64,000 bases of DNA from LSCE01 sp050485425 (GTDB lineage Bacteria; Pseudomonadota; Gammaproteobacteria; Nitrococcales; Aquisalimonadaceae), in contig JBJHBJ010000005.1 of NCBI GenBank assembly GCA_050485425.1, forward strand, positions 70,643-134,642, given 5' to 3'. A program made the translations under genes and the position numbers. This document shows, piece after piece, positions 26,948-35,992 of the stretch (within the stretch, counting starts at the first letter, position 1; each line of letters opens with the position of its first letter). The notes beneath the pieces were generated by a model, which was not told the origin of the DNA, made no database searches, and saw only the letters and a list, made by a program, of their open reading frames with translations.

Positions 26948-27604
26948 TCATTCGGCCATGAACCGGATCTCGCCATACCAGGCTTCGACCGGTTCTCCCA
27001 CATCGTCACAATCGGTCATGATGGCAAGCCCGTTGATGCTGCCAGGCTCCCGCTCGTGGTAGTTCCTGAAATCTTCCAGGACGTTGCGCCGCTCGGTGCG
27101 CCACTCGCCGTCCGTCTCGCCGCCGCTGCGCACGGCGATCATGCGGGCCTGCGAGGCATAGGCGTTGGGCCAGTCGCTGCCCTGGGACATCTCGCTGGCC
27201 CAGACGTAGTTCAGCGCCCGGGTCCGCCAGCGCAGCACCGCCCGCTCATCCACCAGATACAGCCGCGCGGCGTAGTCGTCGCCGGCCTTGCGGGTCTCGT
27301 CGATGCCGGAAAACGTCTCCTTGACGCGCCATTCCCATTCGACGACCGGAGTCGCGTTCAGGTCGATGTCGTCCCTGTAGAACAGGCCGGACGCACTGCC
27401 GTCGCGACAGCGCGCATGAACGGCCGCGCGCCCGTCCACCTCCACCAGGCGGTACTCCGTATTGCCGACAAAGGAATGGCGTTCCCATTCAATGATGTCG
27501 GACGGCGTGAATCGCAGTTCTCCAGCGGCCAGCGGCAGGCTCGCCAGCATCAGAGCGGCGATCGCGGGCCACGCGCGCAGGCGGACACAGTTTCTCGGCT
27601 TCAT
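26948..27604 (-). CDS. DUF3047 domain-containing exported protein
   Basis: A 218-residue protein that begins with a signal peptide (MKPRNCVRLRAWPAIAALMLASLPLAAG). The mature part shows ATPVVEWEWRVKETFSGIDETRKAGDDYAARLYL, RALNYVWAS and GLAIMTDCDDVGEPVEAWYGEI, the conserved blocks of DUF3047. The fold resembles carbohydrate-binding modules, but no function is established. An upstream start at 27637 would put extra residues before the signal peptide and is less likely. It is the first gene of the run that continues into TVP38, 49 bases downstream. Confidence 0.82.
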   Translation of the reverse strand: MKPRNCVRLRAWPAIAALMLASLPLAAGELRFTPSDIIEWERHSFVGNTEYRLVEVDGRAAVHARCRDGSASGLFYRDDIDLNATPVVEWEWRVKETFSGIDETRKAGDDYAARLYLVDERAVLRWRTRALNYVWASEMSQGSDWPNAYASQARMIAVRSGGETDGEWRTERRNVLEDFRNYHEREPGSINGLAIMTDCDDVGEPVEAWYGEIRFMAE

Positions 27605-27672
27605 GCTTTTCAGCGTACGCGAAATGGTGCCGGACAAAAGCTGCGGAAACTACTAAGGAAGCGCTGAGGTCT

Positions 27673-28254
27673 TCAGCGTTTCCCCAACGCCTTGAGCAGG
27701 AACTGCCGGGTGTCCTTCAGCACGGCACCGGATTCCTCCGGATCGTCGACGGCACGGGACAGCAACAGACCTCCGATCATCGCCGCCACGACAGCCCGGG
27801 CTTCGGCCTCGTCCGCCTGCAGCCCTTCCTCCCGCATCAACCCGGCCACCATCCGCACCAGATGCCGGGCACCGTCACTGATCGCCTGCCGGGGTGCACC
27901 ATCGTGGCGCGACAGCTCCCCGGCCAGCGCGGCGATGGCACAGCCGCTGCCCGGGTAATCCCGATGAGCAGTGGAGAGATAGCGGGAGAGCAGCTGCTGC
28001 AGATCCCCTGCCGCCCGCTGGTCACCGGCTTCCACCAGTGTGCGGCGCCCATCGGACAGAGTGGTCCTGCAAGCCTCGGCCACCAGCGCTTCCTTGGACG
28101 GGAAATGTTTGTAGAAGCCGCCGTGGGTCAGGCCCGCCTCGCGCATCAGTTCGGCCACGCCCACGGCCTCGACGCCGCGCTCCCGGAACAACCGGGCCGC
28201 AACCTCGATGATCTTCTCGCGGGTTTCGGCCGCCGCCTCTCGTGACTTGCGCAT
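27673..28254 (-). CDS. TetR/AcrR family transcriptional regulator
   Basis: A 193-residue TetR repressor. The N-terminal helix-turn-helix is TREKIIEVAARLFRERGVEAVGVAELMREAGLTHGGFYKHFPSKEAL (residues 11-58), followed by a ligand-binding domain of the TetR_C type seen in regulators such as AcuR/BetI relatives. It is divergent from the hydrolase at 28366 across a 111-base space that contains an inverted repeat, so it probably represses both. Confidence 0.92.
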   Translation of the reverse strand: MRKSREAAAETREKIIEVAARLFRERGVEAVGVAELMREAGLTHGGFYKHFPSKEALVAEACRTTLSDGRRTLVEAGDQRAAGDLQQLLSRYLSTAHRDYPGSGCAIAALAGELSRHDGAPRQAISDGARHLVRMVAGLMREEGLQADEAEARAVVAAMIGGLLLSRAVDDPEESGAVLKDTRQFLLKALGKR

Positions 28255-28310
28255 GGGAACGACACCGTTGACGTGGTGGCTGAACTATATCATTGACAAC
28301 CTCCGAAAAA

Positions 28311-28352
28311 TAGATGACGATCATCATCCATAAAGATTACAATCATCATCTA
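28311..28352. promoter_or_regulatory. Probable TetR operator between the regulator and hydrolase genes
   Basis: TAGATGACGAT (28311-28321) and ATCATCATCTA (28342-28352) are inverse complements with one mismatch. A smaller palindrome GATGACGATCATC sits inside the first half at 28313-28325. The element is AT-rich and ends two bases before the AGAGGTG ribosome binding site of the hydrolase, so a bound repressor would block its promoter. The assignment to the adjacent TetR protein is by position. Confidence 0.6.
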
Positions 28353-28365
28353 AAAGAGGTGAATC

Positions 28366-29187
28366 ATGGAAAACACCATTGCTGACAGATCGACCGCCCA
28401 GCCCATGAAACTGACCGCCATCCAGGCCCTGCACCTGTTCACCCGCCCGCGGCGCATTCCTCCACAGGAGCAGGAGCAGCGCCTGCTGCTCGGCGGCCGG
28501 GAGCAGTCAGTCGTACACGAAGGCCGGCGGCTGCGCGGCTGGCTCTGGGGGGAGCGCGGCCCGCGTGTCCTGCTGGTCCACGGCTGGGACAGCCGGGCCA
28601 GCCACCTGGGCGCTTTTGTGCCTCCCTTGCTGGAACAGGGCTACCAGGTACTCGCCTACGACGCCCCGGCACACGGTGTCTCGGAAGGCGACAGATCCCA
28701 CGTGCTGGACATCGGTCGTGCGCTGGTCCGGATCCACCGGGAGAACGGGCCGTTCGAGGCGATCATCAGCCACTCCGTGGGTTCGCCCGCCTCGCTCTAC
28801 GCCTTTGTCAACGGTCTTGAGACACGAGCCAGCGTGCACATCGCCGGCCCTGCTTCGCTGCGCCGTGTCCTGGTCGGATTCGCCCGGGCCTGCCGACTGG
28901 CGGAAGAGGAGATCTCCGACTTCCTGACACTGGTGGCCGAACACATCGGCCAGCCGCTGGACGCCATGGAGGTCGGCGCCCTGACCCGGGGTATGCGTCA
29001 CCCCGCCCAGCTCCTGCATGACCCGGAGGACCGTGAAATCCCCTACGGCGAAAGCCTTGCGCTGAAACAGGTGTGGCCGGACGCCCGCTTGCTGGATATC
29101 ACCGAAGCCGGCCACCGCCGCATCGTCGCCGATCCGCGCACCGTCGAGGCCACCCTGGCGTTTCTGCAAACCACCCTGCGGCAGTGA
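28366..29187 (+). CDS. Alpha/beta hydrolase
   Basis: A 273-residue alpha/beta-fold protein. VLLVHGWDSRASHLGAFVPPL carries the oxyanion strand, ISHSVGSPASLYAF is the nucleophile elbow with serine, and EAGHRRIVADPRTVEATLAFL contains the catalytic histidine. AGAGGTG precedes the ATG. It is probably regulated by the divergent TetR protein. The substrate is unknown. Confidence 0.83.
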   Translation: MENTIADRSTAQPMKLTAIQALHLFTRPRRIPPQEQEQRLLLGGREQSVVHEGRRLRGWLWGERGPRVLLVHGWDSRASHLGAFVPPLLEQGYQVLAYDAPAHGVSEGDRSHVLDIGRALVRIHRENGPFEAIISHSVGSPASLYAFVNGLETRASVHIAGPASLRRVLVGFARACRLAEEEISDFLTLVAEHIGQPLDAMEVGALTRGMRHPAQLLHDPEDREIPYGESLALKQVWPDARLLDITEAGHRRIVADPRTVEATLAFLQTTLRQ

Positions 29188-29236
29188 CCCTGCCGCGCCG
29201 CCCACTGCGCCAGCCTGCTGGCCGGGAGTTGACGCC

Positions 29237-29824
29237 ATGAACACCGTCCACGAGTTACAAACCGTCGGGAACGCCGCCGCGGGAAGCGATCGAAAGCCGG
29301 TCGTCGTTCCGAGCGCGTTCCGGCTTCGCATCGCCGCGGCGGTCGACCAGCCGCGGCTCGAAGAACTCGCTGCAGCCTTGCGCAACAGCGGTGACGACGA
29401 ACCTGCCGATCTACAGCGCATCCTGTCTCCAGGCAGTCACCAGGGTCTGGTACTGGTGCTGGAAAGCACCGGCGGCACGGGCCGTTTCCATGGCTACGGC
29501 TACTATCTGCACACCGTACCCGGCTCCTACGGCAGGGCCATGCTGATCATCCACCTCTCGGACCACATGCGCGACTCCGCCGATGCGGACGCCCTGCTGC
29601 TGTCACTGGCACGCGCCGCCATGCGGGTGGAGATCGCCGTTCTGCTCCTGAACGAGGAAGCAGACCGGATCGCGGCCAGGCTGGCCCTGCGCGGCAGAAC
29701 GGCCCACCGTTCCCACTGGTGGCGGCGAGCCACGCCGCAACTGGACCTGACGCTGGATGATCGCCGCCTGCGGGCAACTCCGGCGATTTCTCCGGTTTCG
29801 ACAAACGGAACCAGGGAGGAATAA
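29237..29824 (+). CDS. Hypothetical protein, weakly GNAT-like
   Basis: A 195-residue protein without a strong family match. The middle part (FRLRIAAAVDQPRLEELAAALRNSG, then GYGYYLHTVPGSYGRAMLIIHLSDHMRDSADADALLLSLARAA) resembles the strand-helix order of GNAT acetyltransferases, but the acetyl-CoA loop is not clear. It lies 49 bases after the hydrolase on the same strand. Codon use matches its neighbours, so it looks like a real gene. Confidence 0.6.
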   Translation: MNTVHELQTVGNAAAGSDRKPVVVPSAFRLRIAAAVDQPRLEELAAALRNSGDDEPADLQRILSPGSHQGLVLVLESTGGTGRFHGYGYYLHTVPGSYGRAMLIIHLSDHMRDSADADALLLSLARAAMRVEIAVLLLNEEADRIAARLALRGRTAHRSHWWRRATPQLDLTLDDRRLRATPAISPVSTNGTREE

Positions 29825-29846
29825 CTGCCGGCCGGGGAACCGGCAG
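29825..29846 (+). terminator. Short hairpin after the hypothetical gene
   Basis: CTGCCGG (29825-29831) pairs with CCGGCAG (29840-29846) right after the stop codon. No T run follows. The rest of the 227-base space up to the DUF899 gene holds nothing recognisable. Confidence 0.35.
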
Positions 29847-30051
29847 CGGCCGACAGGCGTAACGGTCCTGGTAAGCGCTGTTTAATCCCCATGCTCGCGC
29901 CGAGGTGGGCACCAGGCGCTGTCCCTGACCCGTTCCGGACTTTCCGGGATCATCCCCTGGGGCGCGGCTCCGGTGAGCGGGCGGGTGACGGGTTCGGAAA
30001 GGAGGCCGCGCGGCCAGGGCCGCGCTGTCGCTGGCATCCTGAGAAGGCAGG

Positions 30052-30801
30052 CTAGTCGCCGTGGCAGCAATGGGCTGCGGGCTGCCAGGATTCATACTCG
30101 TCGTGCCGGCGTACCCAGTCCATGATCTGCGTTTCGTTACGCCCCTTGGGCGTGATGTCCAGATAGACGAACGCACCGATCACCTCCTCGTTGCCCCGTG
30201 CATAGCTGGAATACGTGTGAAACACGTTCCCCTCGGCATCCTTGAAGAACACGCTGAGACCGGGCAGTTCATCCCACTGGTACTTCGGGTCGTCGATCTG
30301 CTGGTAGTTGTAGTAGAGCTTGCCCGCCTTCAGTTCCTCCGGGCGAAACGAGACGCAATAATCGAAGTTGAAATCGTTGCCATACGAGGAAACCCACCTG
30401 GCGCGCCAACCCATTCGTCTGCGATACGCCTCCAGCTTCTCCAGCGGGGCACGGGATACCCTCACGTAGCTCACGTCATGGTTCTCCAGATGGACAAGGG
30501 CGCCCTCGGCATGGTCGGCCTCCAGCGAACAACTGGGGCAGCCGGCATCCCAGTCCGGGCCGAACATGAAATGGTGGACAATCAACTGGCTGTTGTCGCC
30601 GAACAGTTGCGCCAGCGTCCGCTTCCCTTCCGGTGTATCGAAAACGTATTCCCTGTCGACCTTCACCCACGGCAACGCACGCCGCTCGCGGGCAACCAGA
30701 TCCCGCATGCGCGTCAATGCCTTCTCGTTCTTCAGGTGCGCCTTTCGCGCCTCCAGCCACTCTTCACGGGAGACGACCCCGGGGGATTCACTGGCATTCA
30801 T
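30052..30801 (-). CDS. DUF899 family thioredoxin-like protein
   Basis: A 249-residue protein with the DUF899 blocks: VSREEWLEARKAHLKNEKALTRMRD at the N terminus, VDREYVFDTPEGKRTL, HHFMFGPDWDAGCPSCS with a CxxC pair, and GLSVFFKDAEGNVFHTYSSYARG. The family has a thioredoxin-like fold and often occurs near detoxification genes. It is a single gene; the biochemical role is not established. Confidence 0.9.
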   Translation of the reverse strand: MNASESPGVVSREEWLEARKAHLKNEKALTRMRDLVARERRALPWVKVDREYVFDTPEGKRTLAQLFGDNSQLIVHHFMFGPDWDAGCPSCSLEADHAEGALVHLENHDVSYVRVSRAPLEKLEAYRRRMGWRARWVSSYGNDFNFDYCVSFRPEELKAGKLYYNYQQIDDPKYQWDELPGLSVFFKDAEGNVFHTYSSYARGNEEVIGAFVYLDITPKGRNETQIMDWVRRHDEYESWQPAAHCCHGD

Positions 30802-30896
30802 CTCGGCACTCCTCAGATTCCAACAACCGCCGCCGCGGGTGCACGGCAGCCTGCGTTGACTAATCGAACGCGGCGGGCCGGAATCGACATCCGTAC

Positions 30897-31841
30897 TCAG
30901 AGCTGCTCGATATGCGCGATCATGCGCCGGCGCATGTCCTCGTCCGGCAGGCCGCCGTGGGCGGCGCCCATGTTGTCGACCATATGATGCGGCCGGCTGG
31001 TAGCCGGGGTTGCCACGGTGACATCAGGATGGGAGAGCACGAACTTGAGGAAGAACTGCCCCCAGGTATGGGCGTCGAATTCCGCCGCCCAACCCGGCAC
31101 GTCCTGCCCCCGCACTCGCTCCCACAGGCGTGTACGCCCGAACGGCGCATAAACCAGCACACCGATCCCGTGCTCCCGCGCCAGCGGGAAGATGCGCTCT
31201 TCCATGACGCGGTTGTCGATGGCGTAATCGACGCCAATGAAATCCAGCGGCTCGCGCTGCATGATCCGCTCGAGCGCCTCGTACTGGCGCGGGAACGTGG
31301 TGGTCACGCCGATATAGCGCACCCGCCCCCGCTCCTTCAGCTCCTTGAGAATGCCGAACTGGGTCGGGACGTCACCCAGATTATGTACCTGGATCAGGTC
31401 CAGCACGGGCTTCTTCAGCCACTCGAAGGACTGTTCGATCTGCGCCCGTGCCTCGGCCTCGTCCGCGCTGCCGCCGTTACGTCCCGCTACGTTGACCTTG
31501 GTGGCCCAGAACAGCGTGTCCGTCAGATCCAGGTCGCCGGCGATTTCCCCCGCGACTTCCTCCGACGCGCCGTAGCTGGGTGCCGTATCGAACACCGTAC
31601 CGCCGTTGGCGACCAGGGCTCGCAACACCTCCCGCAGCGCGGTGACATCGTCGCCGCCGGCCACGCTGGAGAAAGTGGCCGAGCTGCCCAGCCCCACGGC
31701 CGGCAGCTCCTCCCCGGTGGACGGAATCGCGCGGGTGATCAGGGGCAGGTCCCGCTCGCCGGACCAGAGCAGACCGGGTTTCAGCCCCAGGGCCACGCCC
31801 GAGGCCACGAGCAGCTTGAGGTATTCTCGTCGCGTCATCAT
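30897..31841 (-). CDS. Tat-exported aldo/keto reductase
   Basis: A 314-residue AKR-fold protein with an N-terminal twin-arginine signal, TRREYLKLLVASGVALGL, so export through the Tat system is likely. The catalytic tetrad segments are VFDTAPSYGASEE (Asp, Tyr), FWATKVNV (Lys) and DLIQVHNL (His). Export of an NADPH-type reductase is unusual because the cofactor is cytoplasmic, but such Tat-linked AKRs occur. The ATG overlaps the stop of the upstream carrier gene by four bases, so the two form a unit. Confidence 0.88.
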   Translation of the reverse strand: MMTRREYLKLLVASGVALGLKPGLLWSGERDLPLITRAIPSTGEELPAVGLGSSATFSSVAGGDDVTALREVLRALVANGGTVFDTAPSYGASEEVAGEIAGDLDLTDTLFWATKVNVAGRNGGSADEAEARAQIEQSFEWLKKPVLDLIQVHNLGDVPTQFGILKELKERGRVRYIGVTTTFPRQYEALERIMQREPLDFIGVDYAIDNRVMEERIFPLAREHGIGVLVYAPFGRTRLWERVRGQDVPGWAAEFDAHTWGQFFLKFVLSHPDVTVATPATSRPHHMVDNMGAAHGGLPDEDMRRRMIAHIEQL

Positions 31842-33198
31842 GATGAACTCCTTGCCAATGCTTCACCCGGCGCACCATCCGCCGGACGTTCCCGCGCAGC
31901 CAGGCGCTGCTGCGTACGCCCAAGCCAGAAACCGAGGGCGGCCCACGCCAGCGCCAGCGGAACAGCCACGCTGGCAACGGCGGCCAGGCCCATGCCCAGC
32001 CGCCCCAACAGCCCTTCGAGCTGCGCCCCGACCACATCGCCTCCACGATAGACGAAGGTATCGATGAAGGCCTTGGACTTGTACTTGTCCTCGCGACTGG
32101 TGACGGTATAGAGGGTCTCCCGCGCCGGCCGCATGATGGCCCGCTGCAGTGCGCGGAACACCGCCTCGAACACGACAAGCGCCGCCAGCGAACCGACCAT
32201 GGCGAGACCGACGAAACCCAGCGCAGCGGTCACGGGCAACAGCGCCAGGGTGATGTGCACACCGAAACGCCGCATCAGGTGACCGGCCAGTACCGCCTGC
32301 ATGAACAGGGTCGCGGTCTGGGTGATGAGGTCGATGCGGGCAAAGATCGTGGTCCGCAGATCCAGGTCGTCACCCAGGGCGGCAACCATCTCCAAGCGGG
32401 TGAAATACAGGAAGGTGACCATGATCGCGAGGATGACCACGTAACAGGCGATGCCGCCGAGATAGCGGGAGCGAAGCACCGCGCGCATGCCTTCCCAGGC
32501 GTTGCCGCCGATCACCTCCCGCTCGTCCACGGCGGGGGACTGTTCCGGATCTTCCGCACCATCTCGCCGCGGACCCCGTGCCGGTTGCAGCAATGCCACC
32601 GCCCAGGCGGCGGCGAGCGCCAGCATGAGGAACCCCGCCGAGACCAGCAGCAACGTGGCTGTCCCCAGAGGTTCGGCCAGCACCGCCGCCAGCCAGGGGC
32701 CGAAGATGGCTCCGCGGTGCCACCCACCGCAATCAGCCCGAAGAAGCGCTTGCCCTGCTCCAGCGAGAAGCGGTCCGCCATCAGCGCCCAGAACACCATG
32801 GTGACGAACAGATTGAACACGCTGAACCAGACATAGAACACCTGCCCCGTGGTCACGCCGATGGCTTCCGGCGCCAGCACCATGACCAGATAGAACGCCA
32901 GCAGGCTGAGAGCGAAGAACACGTACGTGGCGGAGATGAATCTGAGCCGCGGCAGACGGCTGACCAGCAGGCCGAAGACCGGATTCACCAGCAGGGTGAC
33001 CAGGGCCGTGCCGATGAACAACCAGCGTACCGCCTCGATTCCCCGCTGCATGCCCAGCGCCTCGCGCGCCGGCCGCAGCAGCATCAGCGCGGTGAGCACG
33101 CAGAAGAAGAACAGCGCGGACAACAGCACCGGCAGCAGTTCCTCGCGCCGGACGTTGAACAGCCGCTGCAGACCGGTGTACGCCTGACTGGACCTCAA
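31838..33198 (-). pseudogene. ATP/ADP-antiporter-like MFS protein, interrupted by a one-base frameshift
   Basis: Two overlapping frames together encode one carrier of about 453 residues. The N-terminal part (33198 to about 32713) reads MRSSQAYTGLQRLFNVRREELLPVLLSAL and continues through membrane helices to FFGLIAVGGTA. The C-terminal part continues in the next frame with GAIFGPWLAAVLAEPLG and ends ALARSSS. The break is at GCGGAGCC on the minus strand (32709-32716), where one extra G would restore GGTAGAIFGPWLA. The protein resembles NTP/NDP exchange transporters and related MFS proteins of free-living bacteria. It may be a real inactivation or a sequencing error. Confidence 0.75.
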
Positions 33199-33241
33199 CC
33201 GCGCCTCCCCTCGAATTCAACGTCCGCGAACCCCGGATCGA

Positions 33242-33454
33242 TCACCGCCCGAGCCTGCGTACTCCCCGCTCCGGCCGAGCCAGTTCGTGGTACACGTCCT
33301 CCAGGTACCCCGCCAGTTCGCCCTCTGCAATGTCGGGCGGAATCACCAGGTCAGGTTCCGGCCGGCGCGTGCCGGCCCCCGCCCGGAAGACCGCCCAGCG
33401 GCCGTTGCGGCGAATGATCTCAAGCACGAAGCGGCCGTAGATATCGAATTTCAT
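33242..33454 (-). CDS. Small conserved protein (DUF7661-like)
   Basis: A 70-residue protein starting MKFDIYGRFVLEIIRRNGRW and containing PDLVIPPDIAEGELAGYLEDVYHELARP, a compact block I recall from many proteobacteria as a conserved protein of unknown function. GGGGGTCG upstream is a plausible ribosome binding site. It lies between the carrier and the MocR regulator genes on the same strand. Confidence 0.65.
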   Translation of the reverse strand: MKFDIYGRFVLEIIRRNGRWAVFRAGAGTRRPEPDLVIPPDIAEGELAGYLEDVYHELARPERGVRRLGR

Positions 33455-33491
33455 CGGCGACCCCCACTGCGACCCCGCCCGGTCGGTCGTG

Positions 33492-34910
33492 CTACAGCAT
33501 CCGCGACAGCGCCAGCAAGGCCCGTTCAACGCGATCGTCCCAATGGCAGGCACAGGACAGGCGCATGCAGTTGCGGTACTTCTGCGTTGCCGAGAACACA
33601 GGCCCCGGGGCAATGCTGACCCCCTGCTGCAATGCCCGCGCCGCCAGTTCGAACGTGTCCACCTCGCCGGGCAGTTCCACCCAGATCACGAAGCCGCCCT
33701 GGGGACGCGTCACCCGGGTGCCCGGTGGGAAATAGCGGGTGACCGCGTCCATCATGCGCGTCACCGCCCGGGAGTAATCGGTGCGCATGCGCCGCAGGTG
33801 GCGTTCGTACCGCCCGCTTTCCAGCAATTCCGCCACCCCGAGTTGCAGCACACCCGGTGCTGCCAGATTAGTCACGTATTTCAGATATTCCACCCGTTCC
33901 AGGTAGCGCCGGCCCGGTGCCACCCATCCCAGCCGTAGTCCCGGCGCCATGGTTTTCGAGAACGAGGAGCAGTAGAAGATGTCCGCCTGCGGCTCCAGTC
34001 CCTTGCAGACGCTGGGTCGCACGCGATCAAACCCCAGGTCGCCATAGACGTCGTCCTCGATCAGCGGAATGCCGTGCTCGGCGAGCAGGCGCACCAGCGC
34101 CCGCTTCCGCCCGTCGCTCATGCAGAAGCCCAGCGGGTTGCTGTAGTTCGGCACCACCACACAGGCTTTCACCGGCCAGCGCTCGATGGCCAGCCGCAGC
34201 GCATCCACGGAAATACCCCGTTGGGGATCCGTGGGAATCTCCAGCGCCTCCAGTCCGAGGGAATCGATCACCTGCAGCAGGCCGTAGAACGTGGGTGACT
34301 CGATGGCAACCACATCGCCGGGTCGGGTGACTGCCCGCAGCGCGAGCGTCAGTGCTTCCTGGCAACCATTGGTGATAACCAGTTCCTCGGGGTTGATCAC
34401 GCAGCCCGCCTCGGTCATGCGCCGTGAAATCTGCCGGCGCAGTTCCGGCATGCCGGGCGGGAACTCGTAACCCAGCGCACGCAGCCGGTGCTTGCGGATC
34501 GATCGGGAAATGGCGCGTTCCAGCGAGGCCGTTGGCAGGTACTGTGGATCGGGTACCGCCGCACCGAGCTGGACGACACTCGGATCGTTGGCAGCCTTGA
34601 GCAGCCGGAGCACCATATCCTGACCGCTGACCGGCGTGGGTGTCGTACGGGGCGCCGAAGGCCCCGGCTGCGGCAGGCGATGGGACTGCCGCTGACGCAC
34701 GTACATGCCGGAACGCTGCCGCGCCTCCACGTAACCGACATCCTCCAGCCAGCGATAGGCCGCTACCGCCGTGGACACGCTGACATCCCGCTGCCGGCTC
34801 AGCACCCGTACGCCCGGCAGCCGATCGCCGGGCCGATAGATGCCCTGCTCGATTCCATTCGCGAGCTCCCGGCCCAGTTGCTCATACAAGTGCAGTTCCG
34901 CTTGCTGCAT
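33492..34910 (-). CDS. MocR-type regulator (GntR helix-turn-helix fused to aminotransferase)
   Basis: A 472-residue MocR protein. Residues 1-75 are a GntR winged helix (LYEQLGRELANGIEQGIYRPGDRLPGVRVLSRQRDVSVSTAVAAYRWLE). Residues from about 110 form a fold-type I aminotransferase domain with VVPNYSNPLGFCMSD, EDDVYGDLGFD and the PLP lysine in YCSSFSKTMAPGLRLGW. MocR regulators sense PLP or amino compounds. It is divergent from the aminotransferase at 35069 and probably controls that gene. Confidence 0.93.
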   Translation of the reverse strand: MQQAELHLYEQLGRELANGIEQGIYRPGDRLPGVRVLSRQRDVSVSTAVAAYRWLEDVGYVEARQRSGMYVRQRQSHRLPQPGPSAPRTTPTPVSGQDMVLRLLKAANDPSVVQLGAAVPDPQYLPTASLERAISRSIRKHRLRALGYEFPPGMPELRRQISRRMTEAGCVINPEELVITNGCQEALTLALRAVTRPGDVVAIESPTFYGLLQVIDSLGLEALEIPTDPQRGISVDALRLAIERWPVKACVVVPNYSNPLGFCMSDGRKRALVRLLAEHGIPLIEDDVYGDLGFDRVRPSVCKGLEPQADIFYCSSFSKTMAPGLRLGWVAPGRRYLERVEYLKYVTNLAAPGVLQLGVAELLESGRYERHLRRMRTDYSRAVTRMMDAVTRYFPPGTRVTRPQGGFVIWVELPGEVDTFELAARALQQGVSIAPGPVFSATQKYRNCMRLSCACHWDDRVERALLALSRML

Positions 34911-34934
34911 GACAGTTCCTCCCGGCCACGACCA

Positions 34935-34963
34935 GTACAGATGTTAAAAGCACCCAACTGTAC
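34935..34963. promoter_or_regulatory. Inverted repeat in the MocR/aminotransferase divergent region
   Basis: GTACAG (34935-34940) and CTGTAC (34958-34963) form a perfect 6-bp inverted repeat. A related half-site AACTGAATCTGTA follows at 34980. The position between divergent genes fits a MocR binding region, but the assignment is inference. Confidence 0.4.
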
Positions 34964-35068
34964 CGTATCAATAACCAATAACTGAATCTGTAATGCATCA
35001 CACACCTTCCGTAGATTGAAGAACGCGCTGCGCATTCCCGCGACCACGCAAAAGGACGGTACACCCCG

Positions 35069-35992
35069 ATGAACGGCTCTCTCAATCTGGAAACGGCCTC
35101 ACGAAACGCTGAGGAACCGGCCGCGACGACGGCAGTCTGCTGGATGAATGGCGAGTTGATGCCTGCGCATCAGGCGCGCATCAGCGTGTTCGACCACGGC
35201 CTGCTCTACGGGGACGGAGTCTTCGAGGGTATCCGCTTCTACGAGGGCCGGGCCTTCCGGTTGGCCGAGCACCTGCAACGCCTGATGCTTTCGGCCCGTG
35301 CGCTGGCGCTACCCGTCCCTTACCACATCGACGTACTGACGCAGGCGGTTGACGACGTCATCGCTGCGTGTACGTTCCACAGCGGGTACCTGCGACTGGT
35401 GATCACGCGTGGCCGCGGCGCCCTGGGGCTGGATCCAGCTTCCTGCACCAGGCCGGAAGTCTTCGTCATTGCCGACCGACTGCGGCTGGTACATCAGCAG
35501 GTGCTGGAACGCGGTGCGCACCTGATCATTGCGTCCACCCGCCGACTGCCGGCCGACGGGCTCGACCCGCGTATCAAGAGCCTGAACTACCTCAACCATA
35601 TCCTGGCGCGCATCGAGGCGAACCAGGCCGGTGCGGATGAAGCCATTCTGCTCAATGCGGCGGGACGCGTGGCCGAGGGCACGGCGGACAACATCTTCAT
35701 CGCTCGCGACGGCCGGCTGCTGACGCCGCCCCCGGTGGAAGGTGCACTGGCCGGCGTGACACGGCAGGTGGTGCTGGAGCTGGCACGGGATGCAGGCGTG
35801 CCGGCCGAGGAGACGCCACTGGCCCCGTACGACCTCTACACGGCCGACGAATGCCTGCTCAGCGGGACTGCGGCTGAACTGATTCCGGTGGCCTCCATCG
35901 ACGGACGGGCATTGCCGCACTGCCCGGGCCCGGTCTACCGGGAACTGCAGCGGCGCTTTCATCGGCTGACCGGCCAGGAGGAGGCATCATGA
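35069..35992 (+). CDS. ilvE: Branched-chain amino acid aminotransferase (class IV)
   Basis: A 307-residue class IV (fold type IV) aminotransferase. ISVFDHGLLYGDGVFEGIRFYEGRAFRL, the PLP lysine in RIKSLNYLNHILARIEA, and GRVAEGTADNIFI are the BCAT signature. It would interconvert branched-chain 2-oxo acids and Leu/Ile/Val in the cytoplasm; a D-amino-acid aminotransferase role cannot be fully excluded. It is divergent from a MocR regulator, and its stop overlaps the ATG of the lipoprotein gene. Confidence 0.88.
   Translation: MNGSLNLETASRNAEEPAATTAVCWMNGELMPAHQARISVFDHGLLYGDGVFEGIRFYEGRAFRLAEHLQRLMLSARALALPVPYHIDVLTQAVDDVIAACTFHSGYLRLVITRGRGALGLDPASCTRPEVFVIADRLRLVHQQVLERGAHLIIASTRRLPADGLDPRIKSLNYLNHILARIEANQAGADEAILLNAAGRVAEGTADNIFIARDGRLLTPPPVEGALAGVTRQVVLELARDAGVPAEETPLAPYDLYTADECLLSGTAAELIPVASIDGRALPHCPGPVYRELQRRFHRLTGQEEAS

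Noticed and set aside
27662..27678. Hairpin CGCTGA/TCAGCG at the end of the TetR gene
   Set aside because: Only six base pairs, overlapping the stop codon, without a T run; too weak to call a terminator.
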